NCBI GenBank assembly: GCA_028554645.1
Contig: JAQOOI010000015.1
Span: forward strand, 124,001-188,000
DNA from: Omphalotus guepiniiformis
Lineage: Eukaryota; Basidiomycota; Agaricomycetes; Agaricales; Omphalotaceae
Direction: 5' to 3'
Length of the DNA: 64,000 bases
The translations under genes were made by a program, and so were the position numbers. The notes beneath the pieces were generated by a model. The model made no database searches. It was given only the letters and a program-made list of their open reading frames with translations, and had not been told where the DNA came from. Positions within the stretch are counted from its first letter, which is position 1. Every line of letters begins with the position of its first letter. Below are positions 1-10,549 of this stretch, one piece after another.

Positions 1-42
1 ATCTAACATTTCTTTCTCTCAACACATATTTGCTTTCCCTAG

Positions 43-1311
43 AATGCATGCTGTTCCTGGATTCGAACATAAAGCCTTCTTACCGTTTACATCTTCATTT
101 TTCAAGCAAGCCGACGACGGTATTCCACCCGGCACTTCACCGCTTCCTTCAGCTTCCACCCAAGTCATTCACGGAACAGTAACATCAATCCTTCCAGACA
201 AGGTTCTTCTGGAGGGTGGCGATTCAGTACCTTACGAGTATCTTATTCTCGCTACCGGGACAGGCCGACCTGGACCACTGATTTCTGTGACGAAAAAATT
301 GGGCATTTCGATCGCGAAGCATCATCAGGCGAACGTCAATAAAGCAAACCACATTGTGATTGTTGGTGGTGGTGCATACGGTGTCCGTGAGTCGATCCGA
401 TTGTTTCATCTCATCTATGTTACTTGTTTGAACACACCTCGCAGAACTCGCCACGGATCTCAAGACATACGAGCCAACACGACATAAACAAGTCACACTC
501 GTTCACTCGCGGTCGCATCTCCTGAACCGGTTCCACCAGGGTCTTCATGAGATAGTCATGAGCAAGTGCAAAGAACTCGGCATCGAAGTCGTCCTTGAAA
601 ACCGAGTCGTGCTTCCGGAAGGCGGCTTCCCTCACGAAACCACGGATGAACCATTCGAAGTGCAGTTAAGTGGAGGCGGTAGTGTAAGGGCTGACCTCGT
701 CGTGAGTCTATCATAGGTACTCCTCTTTCTATTACTTACGCCGTTAAACTATACATCTAGATCCTCTGCAGTGGGCCAGCACCTCTCTCCGCCCCTCTCG
801 CAACCCTCTCTCCATCCGCTATCGACCCGCTCACAAGATATGTTCACGTAAAGCCCACTTTACAGATTTCGCCTTCAACCCCAGACGCACCGCAATACCC
901 GAACGTCTTCGCTGTAGGTGATGTAGCTGACACTGGTGCGCACAAGGCTGCACGACCAGGTTACTTTCAAGCCGAAGTCATTGCACGAAACATCGAAAAA
1001 CTTATCAAAGCAAAGGCGGTAGATGCTACACCCGAGGATAAGATTGCTCAACTGGACGAATATAAGTTTGATCCCCCCGGGATTCATCTCAGTTTAGGTT
1101 TGGTGAGTTTTTCATGCTTTCATAGAATTGTAGATCGGGGCTAAGTGATGTATATATGTTGTAGAAGGAGGGACTTATCTTCCGGAATCCGAGGCCTGGA
1201 CAAACTGAACCATCAGCAGATTGGGATGAGCCTGGAAAGCAGAGCTTGGATATTAATTGTGCGAGGCAGTGGAGGAATCGGGCATCTGGTGTTGAGGATA
1301 TGTGGCTGTAG
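43..1311 (+). CDS. AIF/AMID-like FAD-dependent oxidoreductase, 3' part
   Basis: Member of the pyridine-nucleotide-disulfide oxidoreductase family related to apoptosis-inducing factor 2 (AMID), flavoproteins that transfer electrons from NAD(P)H. The window opens inside an intron whose 3' AG ends at 42, so the first exon or exons lie outside. Exons read 43-386, 445-701, 761-1102 and 1165-1311, all with GT-AG introns of 58-62 bp that keep one frame. The second Rossmann motif IVGGGAYGV spans the 386/445 splice and is followed by LATDLKTY. The C-terminal FAD-binding motif NVFAVGDVAD is near 900. Earlier, YLILATGTG (about 240-265) is the usual connector between the two nucleotide folds. The final exon ends in a tryptophan-rich tail and the stop at 1309-1311. 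Subcellular location cannot be judged because the N-terminus is missing. Family assignment is firm; the physiological role (apoptosis or ferroptosis-suppressor-like NADH oxidation) is inference. Confidence 0.88.
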
Positions 1312-1637
1312 AGTGAAATTTTCAAGATGTCTTAGATGACATTAAAGATCTTTACTATAGATATTCTAATACAACCTGGTAGCTAAATTTAATCAATGAC
1401 GCGCTGAAGTTGGTGGACAATTCAAACTTACTGTTGTTATACCAAGCAGGTTGTTGTATAAGATTCACTGCACACACTCAGATGATAGAAATTCAATGGA
1501 AAAGTACAGAAATAAATTTACACAAATGATAGGTTTGAAATTGTTACATAACTGCTCCATTTCACAGTGTTACAGAGATTGTACATCCATACACTATACT
1601 AATACACAATACACAGGCCAAAAGATTGATGAAAAGT
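1312..1637. other. Convergent intergenic spacer
   Basis: AT-rich stretch between two genes that converge on it (oxidoreductase on +, NLR on -). It must hold both 3' ends. I see no ORF of substance, no tRNA and no repeat. Confidence 0.6.
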
Positions 1638-4600
1638 TTAAACCTCACTAGGTCTAGGAGACAAGCAATTTTTCCAATCAGTACCATGAACAAATCTCAC
1701 AAGGGAGATACAAGTCTTCTGTTTAGAGATAACCAAGTTACCAGTTTCTACAAAACACAGATTAACTCGGTTATTAGGAGGCAACCAAAAGAGGAGATTG
1801 CCATCTTTGTCAGTGACCCAGCCCTGAGCATTAGGTAACTGAAGAGAAGTGAGAAGAGATGAGATGGCTCTTGAACAGTTTTGTACATTTGTGCTGTGAT
1901 CACTGGAAATAGATTGCCCTGACAATGCCACTAAATTGGCCTGATTATCATGGCTCTGAAATTGATGCAGCTGACTGTCTGTGGCAGCATCCCACACTCT
2001 GATGGTCCTGTCATCTGAACCAGAGACAATCTTCTGCCCATCAGGAGAGAATGCCACTGAGTTTACCCAATCATCATGGCCTTGAAACTGATGCAGCTCA
2101 CTGCCTGTGGTGACATCCCACACTCTGATGGTCATGTCCTCTAAACCAGAGACAATCTTCTGTCCATCAGGAGAGAATGCCACTGAATTTACAGGAGAAT
2201 CATGGCCTTGACTCAGAAACTGATGCAGCTCACTGCCTGTGGTGGCATCCCACACTCTGATAGTCCTGCCATCTGAACCAGAGACAATCTTCTGCCCATC
2301 AGAAGAGAATGTCACTGAATTTACACAATTATCATGGCCCTGAAACTGGTGCAGCTCACTGCCTGTGGTGGCATCCCACACTCTGATAGTCCTGCCATCT
2401 GAACCAGAGACAATCTTCTGCCCATCAGAAGAGAATGTCACTGAATTTACACAATTATCATGGCCCTGAAACTGGTGCAGCTCACTGCCTGTGGTGGCAT
2501 CCCACACTTTAATGATTCTGTTATTTGAACCAGAGACAATCTTCTGCCCATCAGGGGAAAATGCCACTGACTTTACATAATTACCGTGGCCCTGAAACTG
2601 GTGCAGCTCACTGCCTGTGGTGGCATCCCACACTCTGATGGTTCTGTCATCTGAGCCAGAGACAATCTTCTGCCCATCAGGGGAAAATGCCACTGACTTT
2701 ACATAATTATCATGGCCCTGAAACTGGTGCAGCTCACTGCCTGTGATGGCACCCCACACTCTGATGGTCCTGTCATTTGAACCAGAGACAATCTTCTGCC
2801 CATCAGGGGAAAATGCCACTGACTTTACATAATTACCGTGGCCCTGAAACTGGTGCAGCTCACTGCCTGTGGTGGCATCCCACACTCTGATGGTTCTGTC
2901 ATCTGAGCCAGAGACAATCTTCTGCCCATCAGGGGAAAATGCCACTGACTTTACATAATTATCATGGCCCTGAAACTGGTGCAGCTCACTGCCTGTGATG
3001 GCACCCCACACTCTGATGGTCCTGTCATTTGAACCAGAGACAATCTTCTGCCCATCAGGAGAAAATGCCACTGAGTTCACCCAATTATCATGGTCTTGAA
3101 ATTGATGCAGCTCACTGCCTGTGGTGACATCCCACACTCTGATTGTCATGTCATTTGAACCAGAGACAATCTTCTGCCCATCAGGAGAGAATGCCACTGA
3201 GTTAACCAGATCATCACGGCCTTGAAACTGGTGCAGCTCATTGCCTGTGGTGACATCCCACACTCTGATAGTCCTGTCATCTGAATCAAAGACAATCTTC
3301 TGCCCATCAGGAGAGAATGCCACTGACATTACATAATTCTCATGGCCCTGAAACTGGTGCAGCTCACTGCCTGTGGTGGCATTCCACACTTTAATGGTTC
3401 TGTCACTTGAACCAGAGACAATCTTCTGCCCATCAGGAGAGAATGCCACAGACTTTACATAATTATAATGGTCTCGAAACTGATGCAGCTCACTGCCTGT
3501 GGTGGCATCCCACACTCTGATGGTCCTGTCATCTGAACCAGAGACAATCTTCTGCCCATCAGGAGAGAATGCCACTGAATTCACCCAATCATCATGGCCC
3601 CAAAACTGGTGCAGCTCACTGCCTGTGATGACATCCCACACTCTGATTGTCTTGTCATATGAACCAGAGACAATCTTCTGCCCATCAGGAGAGAATGCCA
3701 CTGACTTTACATCAATATCATGACCCTGAAAGATATTGATTGAGGCAGGCCAGTATTTATCCCTTCCTTCAACAATATCAATTGTATTATGATAGTCTTT
3801 CCCATAGTACTTGATGATCAGAGAATGTCTGGGTGCACATGACAAAGCTGATACATATATATGTGGTGCACTTGTTGAGATTGGCATTGAGAATCCAGTG
3901 ATAAATGAAATGGCATCTTCACATAACCTATAGATATGATCATTCTTGTTCTAAATTGCAATCTTAAGTCTTTGGTATAAATAATATTTTATATGGTTTC
4001 TTACCTGATATATCCCCATAATCTGTGCCAGAACTTCCTTTGCTAGCTTAAAGTTGTCTGAAACACTGAGAACTTCCAACCAGAACAGAAGTTGGTTTGT
4101 AAGAAAGTATTCAATGCTGTTCTGTATTCCCTGGGAATTCTCTTTCTTTTTTGCCTGGCCTAGATGATATCCCCAGAAGCAGCAAAAATAAACCAAAACA
4201 AAGTCAACTTCTTGCTGCCTTCTTTGACCCACATTTGATGTATAGGAAGTCAGAGATCCACCAATATTGAACTTTAGCTCATTCTTCATGATATCCAGAC
4301 ATTGATAAGCCATATCCAGATGTTTTTCCTCAGCATTAATATGCCAAGGTTCTTGAATATCAACCTTGTCATTCAACAAATAGTCTGCAAGTGATGGGTG
4401 TATAAGCCGAATTGGCTTGAGCTCTACAACAGATGCAAAGTGCTCAATAGTTTTGGGATTGTATTGCCTGAGAAATTTCTGCATTGAATCCATTGTAAAG
4501 GATGCCCGTCCAAGGATAGCCAAAGCCATTATGTTCTGGAAATCCTCTTTGAACCTAGAGTCCCTCCATTTTTGACCACCAGATTGTTGAAATGCATAGC

Positions 4601-6873
4601 TGTATATGTTTTACAGATTCAAATATGCATCTTCCTTTGCTTCTTGATTTATGATTGCATCAAGATTCTCTTCAATATTGCCATCAGCAATGAAGTTCAT
4701 TACTGTTTTGCACCATATAAACAAGTCATGAGACTGCTTAGCCAGTCTCTCTATGACACTGACTTCTGGCCATGGCTCTTTTAGTAGAGATTTGTTGTGG
4801 TAGTTTTCTTTAATGTCTTGAAATCTGATTGTGAGATATTGAACAATATCACTTTGGGAGCTATACAAGCTTTCAATCTCTGATAGAATGTGAACATGGA
4901 TCTTCTTTGCTAGCTCTTTTTTGATAACACTTTCTGGGTGACTAGTAATGAGAATTCGAATACAGGAAGGAAGATCTTGGCATTTTCCAAGGAGGTTTGC
5001 AATTTCCTTTGGTGACTCACACTCATCAAGTGCATCTAGGATAATCAAAAGTGGACCTTCTTGTTCCATACTATTTGAGACTTCCTTGAGTGGAATAAGG
5101 AAGAGTTCATCAAACTGTCTCTCTGGAGTCATCCCCAATATTGAGGAAAGTCCACCTTTGTCAACAATGCTCTGAATCTTTGCCATATAAAATGTGCTAG
5201 AGCATGCCAAGTTGAAGACAAGGGTATGAATAATATCTTGAAGGCTGCTTTGTTTATTGCGCTCAAAGGCCAGGTATCCTGCAACACAATAAGCCCTAGA
5301 GAAAAGCACATTTGCAGTGTTTGCAATAGTGCTCTTGCCAAAACCAGCTGGTGCTGCAAGCCACAGAATGTTTTGTTCAGATGTTGCAAACCACTTCTGT
5401 ATACAGTTTAAGAGTCCTTGTCTGGTGCCAGACAAACATTCCTGATAAATTGATCTTGTGTCCAATGGCTTGAGCTCTTGTCTTAAGGCTATAGTATTTT
5501 GTATATTAGATATAATTCCACAATATATTTTAATCACTTACATAATTTGTCCACATTACTAGATGCTCTAAAAGAGGTGATTGCCACTTGTAAAGTGATA
5601 TCACCCTGCAATTTGTGCTGAAGATCATGAAATATGTCTGTGAATTTCTTGATCATATCATCAACAGACAATATGTGCTCGATCAATCTGCCTACATAGA
5701 ATGGTCTTATATTAACTTAAGCCTTATAAGCCATATTGTACATACCTGCAAATTGATGTTTGGAGTACTCTTGAATAAAGAGCATACACTCCATAGTCTG
5801 TACAAAGAATGTCTTGACATCATTCTCCAACTTTGTGATCCTATTTCCGTCTGGAGCTTCCGTGAGAAGAGTATCCACATATTGAAAGGAGTTGTCAATG
5901 ACATCAATCAATTTCACTATTTTTTCATCTCTTTTCACTTGTGCAGATACAACCTGTATCATATTAGTACAAAATCCTTGGGATGTTTAAATGCCTTACT
6001 TTTTGCACAGCAGAAGCAATAGTCCATGCTAGACTAATAAAGGGATGGACCTGTTTGGGAAATATATTAGATATTATCTACACTTAATATTATATTACTC
6101 ACAGCAGCAACCTTGTCAGCAAACTTCACAAATCTATCCAATTTGTTCACAATATTAGCCAAACTGTGCTGAGATGTAGCAACTCCAGGGCTACTTCCAA
6201 CTTGCACAATGGTGTCACCAACTTCCATGACTGACCCCAGGCCTGGAGAGAGACCCATTTCACCAACAATAGGTTGAATGTTGGTGATGGCTTTAGCTAC
6301 AACAGTAGATGAAGCTTGAGTTGTGAGGCAGACATAGAGATGACCTGCAGGTGAGTTGTTCTTTGGGTGCTTGAGATCTAAGATAACTTGGCCATCTACA
6401 TTGTTTTGAGATAATATCAGTTTCTATGTGTTCTAATAGACTCACCAGGTTTTTCAAGAGCTTGCTGGTTTATTTCAGAAAAGGTGATTGTAGCTATTCC
6501 AATAACCTTCTTTGAGCAGAATCTATGCTTGAGAGTGACATCAAACATGATAGATGCTCTGTCCATTGCTGAGTTATCAGAAGGACTAGTGGGCATGTAT
6601 CAGGGCTACATAAAGTTTCATTGAGAGAAACACTCATACATCCAAACAACATCATGGGCATAGACTTGATCTTTTGTGGAATGGGTCTTGTCTGATTTGA
6701 CAGTATTGTTTCCATCTTTGATCTTGACCTCAACAAAGGTGCGCTTGCGGGCACCAATGGGTAGATCAAGTGCTTTACAGACTAAGTGAATGAAACATTA
6801 AGTACTGAGAACAAACAAAGGCGTGTGTTGGAACCATACCTTTGATTGTGTACACAGACATGTTGTTTCCCAT
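1638..6873 (-). CDS. NLR-type STAND receptor: C2-like, NACHT, WD40 repeats
   Basis: Hand-spliced ten-exon gene: 6873-6840, 6781-6640, 6585-6446, 6395-6103, 6050-6000, 5953-5746, 5691-5542, 5488-4615, 4599-4005 and 3950-1638. These total 4800 nt, giving 1599 residues with no frame conflict. Residues ~5-105 read as a C2-like beta-sandwich (YTIKVCKALDLP at the start, KKVIGIATITFSEI at the end). A helical linker follows. The NACHT domain has Walker A APAGFGKSTIA (~386) and Walker B LLIILDALDE (~487), then a winged-helix-like region. About 14 WD40 repeats cover ~906-1484. The tail has the GWV...LLFWLPP...RFVHG pattern common in fungal NACHT-WD proteins. Fungal NLRs of this class (HET-E/HET-D type) are known or suspected non-self and incompatibility sensors: the repeats bind a ligand and NACHT oligomerises. 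That this one senses non-self is inference. The locus is more AT-rich than its neighbours. One intron (4600-4614) would be only 15 bp; otherwise there is an in-frame stop there. Confidence 0.87.
1985..3740 (-). repeat. Tandem WD40-coding repeats, 126-bp unit, highly conserved
   Basis: About 14 tandem 126-bp (42-codon) units encode WD40 blades with the invariant core SVAFSPDGQKIVSGS and RTIRVWDATTGSELHQF. Identity between units is very high. The two 252-bp blocks at about 2527-2778 and 2779-3030 look identical, as do the 126-bp units starting at 2275 and 2401. Variation concentrates in a few positions: the two residues before V(K/N)SVAF and the residue after VSGS. A degenerate fifteenth unit follows the last good one. 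This is the pattern of 'highly internally conserved' repeats described in HET-E/D/R proteins, which expand and contract by recombination. Confidence 0.9.
4600..4614 (-). other. 15-bp GT...AG segment containing an in-frame TAA
   Basis: On the minus strand the NACHT exon reads ...DAYLNL, then TAA at 4613-4611, and the same frame continues for about 200 codons with NACHT-typical sequence (FQQSGGQKWRD and on). The stop lies within gtaaaacatatacag, which begins GT, ends AG and is a multiple of three. Removing it gives DAYLNLYAFQQSGG without a frame change. Fungal introns this short are not normally accepted, so this is either a mini-intron or a nonsense mutation. Confidence 0.6.
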
Positions 6874-7477
6874 TGAAGAACAGTTGAATACAGAGAAAGC
6901 TCGTGTTCAAGCGAGTACCTTTAGTATGCTCAGAGATGAGAGTAGAAAGGTAAGGAAGAAAAAGAGCGATGAGAACACAGGACATGAGTAGAACACGAGG
7001 TGTGTCGTGAGATGATTCCAGCAACTGGAATTCAGATTGCCTTTTCCAGCACTCCGGAAATGTACACGAATGACATGCTTTTCAAGGTCTACAATGACGG
7101 TTCTATTCGCCTTGAGCAAAAATGAGCAAAAAGAAGAGCTCTACAAGCCTCGGGCTAGTCACAGGCAAAGTTGCGCCCTCGGAACGCAGCAGTCTCAAGG
7201 TCACTCTCAGGCCACAACGAAATCAACAGAACGCGAGGTCTTACGTCTGTGAACACCTTCAACAATTGCCGGGTGTACCGACTCCAGTCAAGATGTGAAT
7301 TCCGACGAGTCCCAAACCTTGAGCTCCAGCAGGTTCTTTCGACGGCGAGAGTCAAAGAAGACATCGAGTCCGTCAGATTACTGCTGCGTAAAGCTATTAG
7401 TATTACCAATATCTACATCATCTACATCTAGCAACTCATTGGGGGTCCTCCGTCGACCTCGATGCTGCTTCGTTACT
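6874..7477. other. Spacer: NLR promoter side and KRS1 3' side
   Basis: Holds the upstream region of the NLR gene (which reads away to the left) and the 3' end of lysyl-tRNA synthetase. Several short ORFs are present on both strands, but none has family-like sequence. I see no repeat, tRNA or clear TATA box. Confidence 0.5.
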
Positions 7478-9760
7478 CAAATCTGACCTGAAGGCGCAGG
7501 AGTGGGACCTGGGATACCCGGAGCAGGGGGAGCAGCCTCAATTGGCTTCATGGCGGGGAACAGTAGGACCTCCTTAATGTTGAGAAGATGACGGTAAAGA
7601 TCAGCTTTATGGTGATGGAGTTTGTCGGGCAAAGCTTACTGATGGAGTCGGTCAAGAACATAACTAGACGATCAATACCCATTCCCCAACCACCTGTGGG
7701 AGGGAGACCGTGTTCGAGACTGTATGGCAAACGAGTGGGTTTATCACTTGAAGCACTAAAAGTAGAGTACTTGGTTCGACGTACGCATCAATGAAAGTTT
7801 CGTCTATTCCTTGAGCTTCATCGTCGCCCTGCTCCTTTTGTCGGACCTACAACGACAAGCGGTTAGTGAAAGTTTTCGACTTTTAAAATTCATGAAAACG
7901 TCACCTGCTCCTCAAACCTCAAACGCTGCTCGAAGGGATCATTCAACTCAGTGTAAGCGTTGCAGATCTCCTTTCCACACAAGAAGCCTTCGAAACGTTC
8001 GCAGAGACCTGCTCGCGATCGGTGCCATTTGGCAAGAGGCGACATAACTTGCGGGTGGCCGACTGTTGGCAGTAGTTTAAGCCACTGTCATAAATAAACG
8101 TGCGCGAGAAAATACTTGCCGATGAATGCGGGTGAGATGCATAGAGGCTCGATGAATTCTCCTACGAGCTATGTACCGTAACATCAGTCTATGCAAGAAA
8201 CATAGAAAATCGCGTAAATACCTTGTCGAGTAACCGAGCGTTCGTCCGTGGCTCACTGCAGTCAACATTGTGCTACGAACCAGACCATTAGTTAACCCAC
8301 GCACGCACGCTCGAAAGGCGGAGGCCACTCACCTTAACACAAAGATCTCGCAGGAACTTATTAGCCTCGTCAGTATGTAAAGTATCACCAGGAGGGAATT
8401 TCACCCCCAACTTCTCCTCCAATGTTTCAATCATATCATATCTCTTCCACGGTCTAGCAAACTCGAGCTCGAGCTGCCTCGCACCCTCCTCTCCCTTGTT
8501 TCCATCAGGGTGGAAAATGAGCTTCGTGCTCCCCCCGGTGAGGTACTTGACTAAACCCTCTACCATCGCCTCCGTAATGTCCATCAGGTCATACATATCC
8601 GCATAGGCCATATAGAATTCACAAATCGTGAACTCGGGGTTATGCGTCAAATCTATACCCTCATTCCTGAACACTCGGCCAATCTCATACACACGGTCAA
8701 GACCACCCACGACGAGCTCTTTAAGATACAGCTCGGGCGCGATACGGAGGTACAGGTCTAGGTCTAGGTCGTTGTGATGCGTAATGAATGGTTTGGCGGT
8801 AGCACCACCAGCGAGGAGGGATGTGATAGGTGTTTCGACTTCCATGAAACCAAGGTCGTCTAAGAAGCGTCGGACATAATTGATGATTTTGCTGCGAGTA
8901 ATGAAGATTCTGCGTGTGTTCTCGCTGACGATAAGGTCGAGGTAACGCTTGCGGTAACGTGTTTCCTGGTCTTTGAGACCGAAATGTGAGGAGGGGAGCT
9001 GGTGTAAGTTTGGAGCGAGAAGAGTCATGGTAGATGGGGAAATGGATAGTTCGCCCTTTTTGGTTCGGGATGGTGTACCGGTGACGCCAACGACGTCGCC
9101 GCGACGGAAGACTTCGTGCGTGGTGATGAAAGATTCGGGGTCAGCTGCATCTTGCGAATTTTCAGTTCAAAATGACTGTTGAAGTAATATTAGACGTACT
9201 GCTGTGTTGCCATGATCTGAACCTTCTTGCCCTCGCCATGGAGATCATAGAAGACAAGTTTTTGCCCACTAGCTCGAATATTGTGTATACGTCCAGCAAG
9301 ACTCTCTGTCTTTCCTTCGAGCTTCGTTCCCGACGGGATCTTGCCTTCTGGGCTGTAGGTGTCGATGTAATTGGTTATCGACTTGGTAACATGGAACTTG
9401 TGAGGGTAGGGATTAGGGGATTGAGTCTGCTTGAGATTCATAATTTGACGAGAACGAAGCTCGTAGTATTGCTAGAGGTTTTTTCCATTAAAGTTAAACG
9501 CGCATGTAGCTGACTTCCCGACTCACATTGGGATTCAAGTCATCCTCGTTAGTTTTAGCCTTTTCTTCCTTCTTTTGAGGTTGAGCAGCAGGAGCCTTAG
9601 CGGCCTTGGAAGCCTCCTTTGCTCTTTGCTTTTCACGACGCTTAAGCTCCCTAGATCACATCGATTAAACGACTTGAAGGTAGCGATAACTGGACTCCGT
9701 CTTGGAGATCATCTCCCCGGTGACGGGGTCCTTGTGGGTGCCAGCATTTTCCGTCGCCAT
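7478..9760 (-). CDS. KRS1: Lysyl-tRNA synthetase, cytosolic class II
   Basis: Charges tRNA-Lys with lysine using ATP. From ATG at 9760 the gene has a lysine-rich N-terminal extension (ELKRREKQR), an OB-fold anticodon-binding domain ([20 protein letters not shown]) and the class II catalytic core: RYLDLI, then [34 protein letters not shown] (motif 2) and [17 protein letters not shown] (motif 3). The C-terminus is proline-rich and stops at 7480-7478. At least eight introns are visible. The one at 8063-8119 has a GC donor (gcaagt). Two oddities: around 9134-9205 I find no canonical splice that keeps frame between IMATQ and DAADPESF; and after MFLTDS the only frame-keeping splice uses a 35-bp intron and inserts a few extra residues before [13 protein letters not shown]. 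An essential gene is unlikely to be broken, so an assembly indel or non-canonical splicing is more likely. Confidence 0.9.
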
Positions 9761-10549
9761 CGTTCGATGCAAAGACGCGTGGATTTCTCTGGAATATCTG
9801 TACCTAGTGAGGTGAAAGGAAGAAGTAAGAGGCCTGAGGAACCTCTGCATGCACTTCCTTTTTTTTCGAGTCACGATCAGATTGATTGCAGTGGGTGGCG
9901 TCTCCAAGGTCCTGAAGGTCCGGGGTCCCTGACCTCCATGGACTTGGTCCACTGCCTCGCCAAACTCTCAGGTATTTAAGCTTAAGATCTTAAGACTCGA
10001 TACTCGTTACCAACCCTCACCAAACTCCTGTACTCTCCTAAAAAGTCTCGCAGTCTGATATCGAAAGCTCTTCAAATATAAATATAATCGCTTACACTGT
10101 CTCACTGGGGCCGAATGGTAAGGAGTGGACAATGCAGACTCGGAGGTCGTTCATATTTCCGGCCCTGACCACTTCCTCAAGTTGACAATGACTGTGGCCT
10201 GGATGTGGCTCAAGATTCTACAACCTTATCTGGTAGGAAGCGACGCAGTGCCAGCGTTCCGTCGGTTCAACTGTCCAACTTCTTCCTCCTAGATACAAGT
10301 TGACTTTATCATGTCCGAGTCTTCTATCCATGACTTTGGCGAAGGGAGAACACGTAGTCTCATTATATGCTATTCAATTCTCTCGAAATTCAATGGTAGT
10401 TTTTTACAGGAACATGTTGGATGTTCAACCTGGGATGGTTGTATGCGCTTCTAATAAAAGATTCCGGCGTGAATCTACGGTGCGTCTTCTTTTCTATCTA
10501 TTCCGACCCGGTACCCTCTGATAAACATTCTACGAGCTGTAGCGATTAT
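9761..10549. other. Divergent spacer, right part duplicated near 54.3-54.8 kb
   Basis: Carries the KRS1 promoter and the upstream region of the broken F-box gene. From about 10020 on it resembles 54290-54830: shared stretches include cattatatgctattcaatt and acggtgcgtcttct. The paralogy therefore includes the F-box 5' region. No convincing separate gene is seen. Confidence 0.6.

Noticed and set aside
1985..3740. CRISPR-like regular repeats
   Set aside because: Units are coding WD40 repeats of 126 bp without spacers, in a eukaryotic genome.
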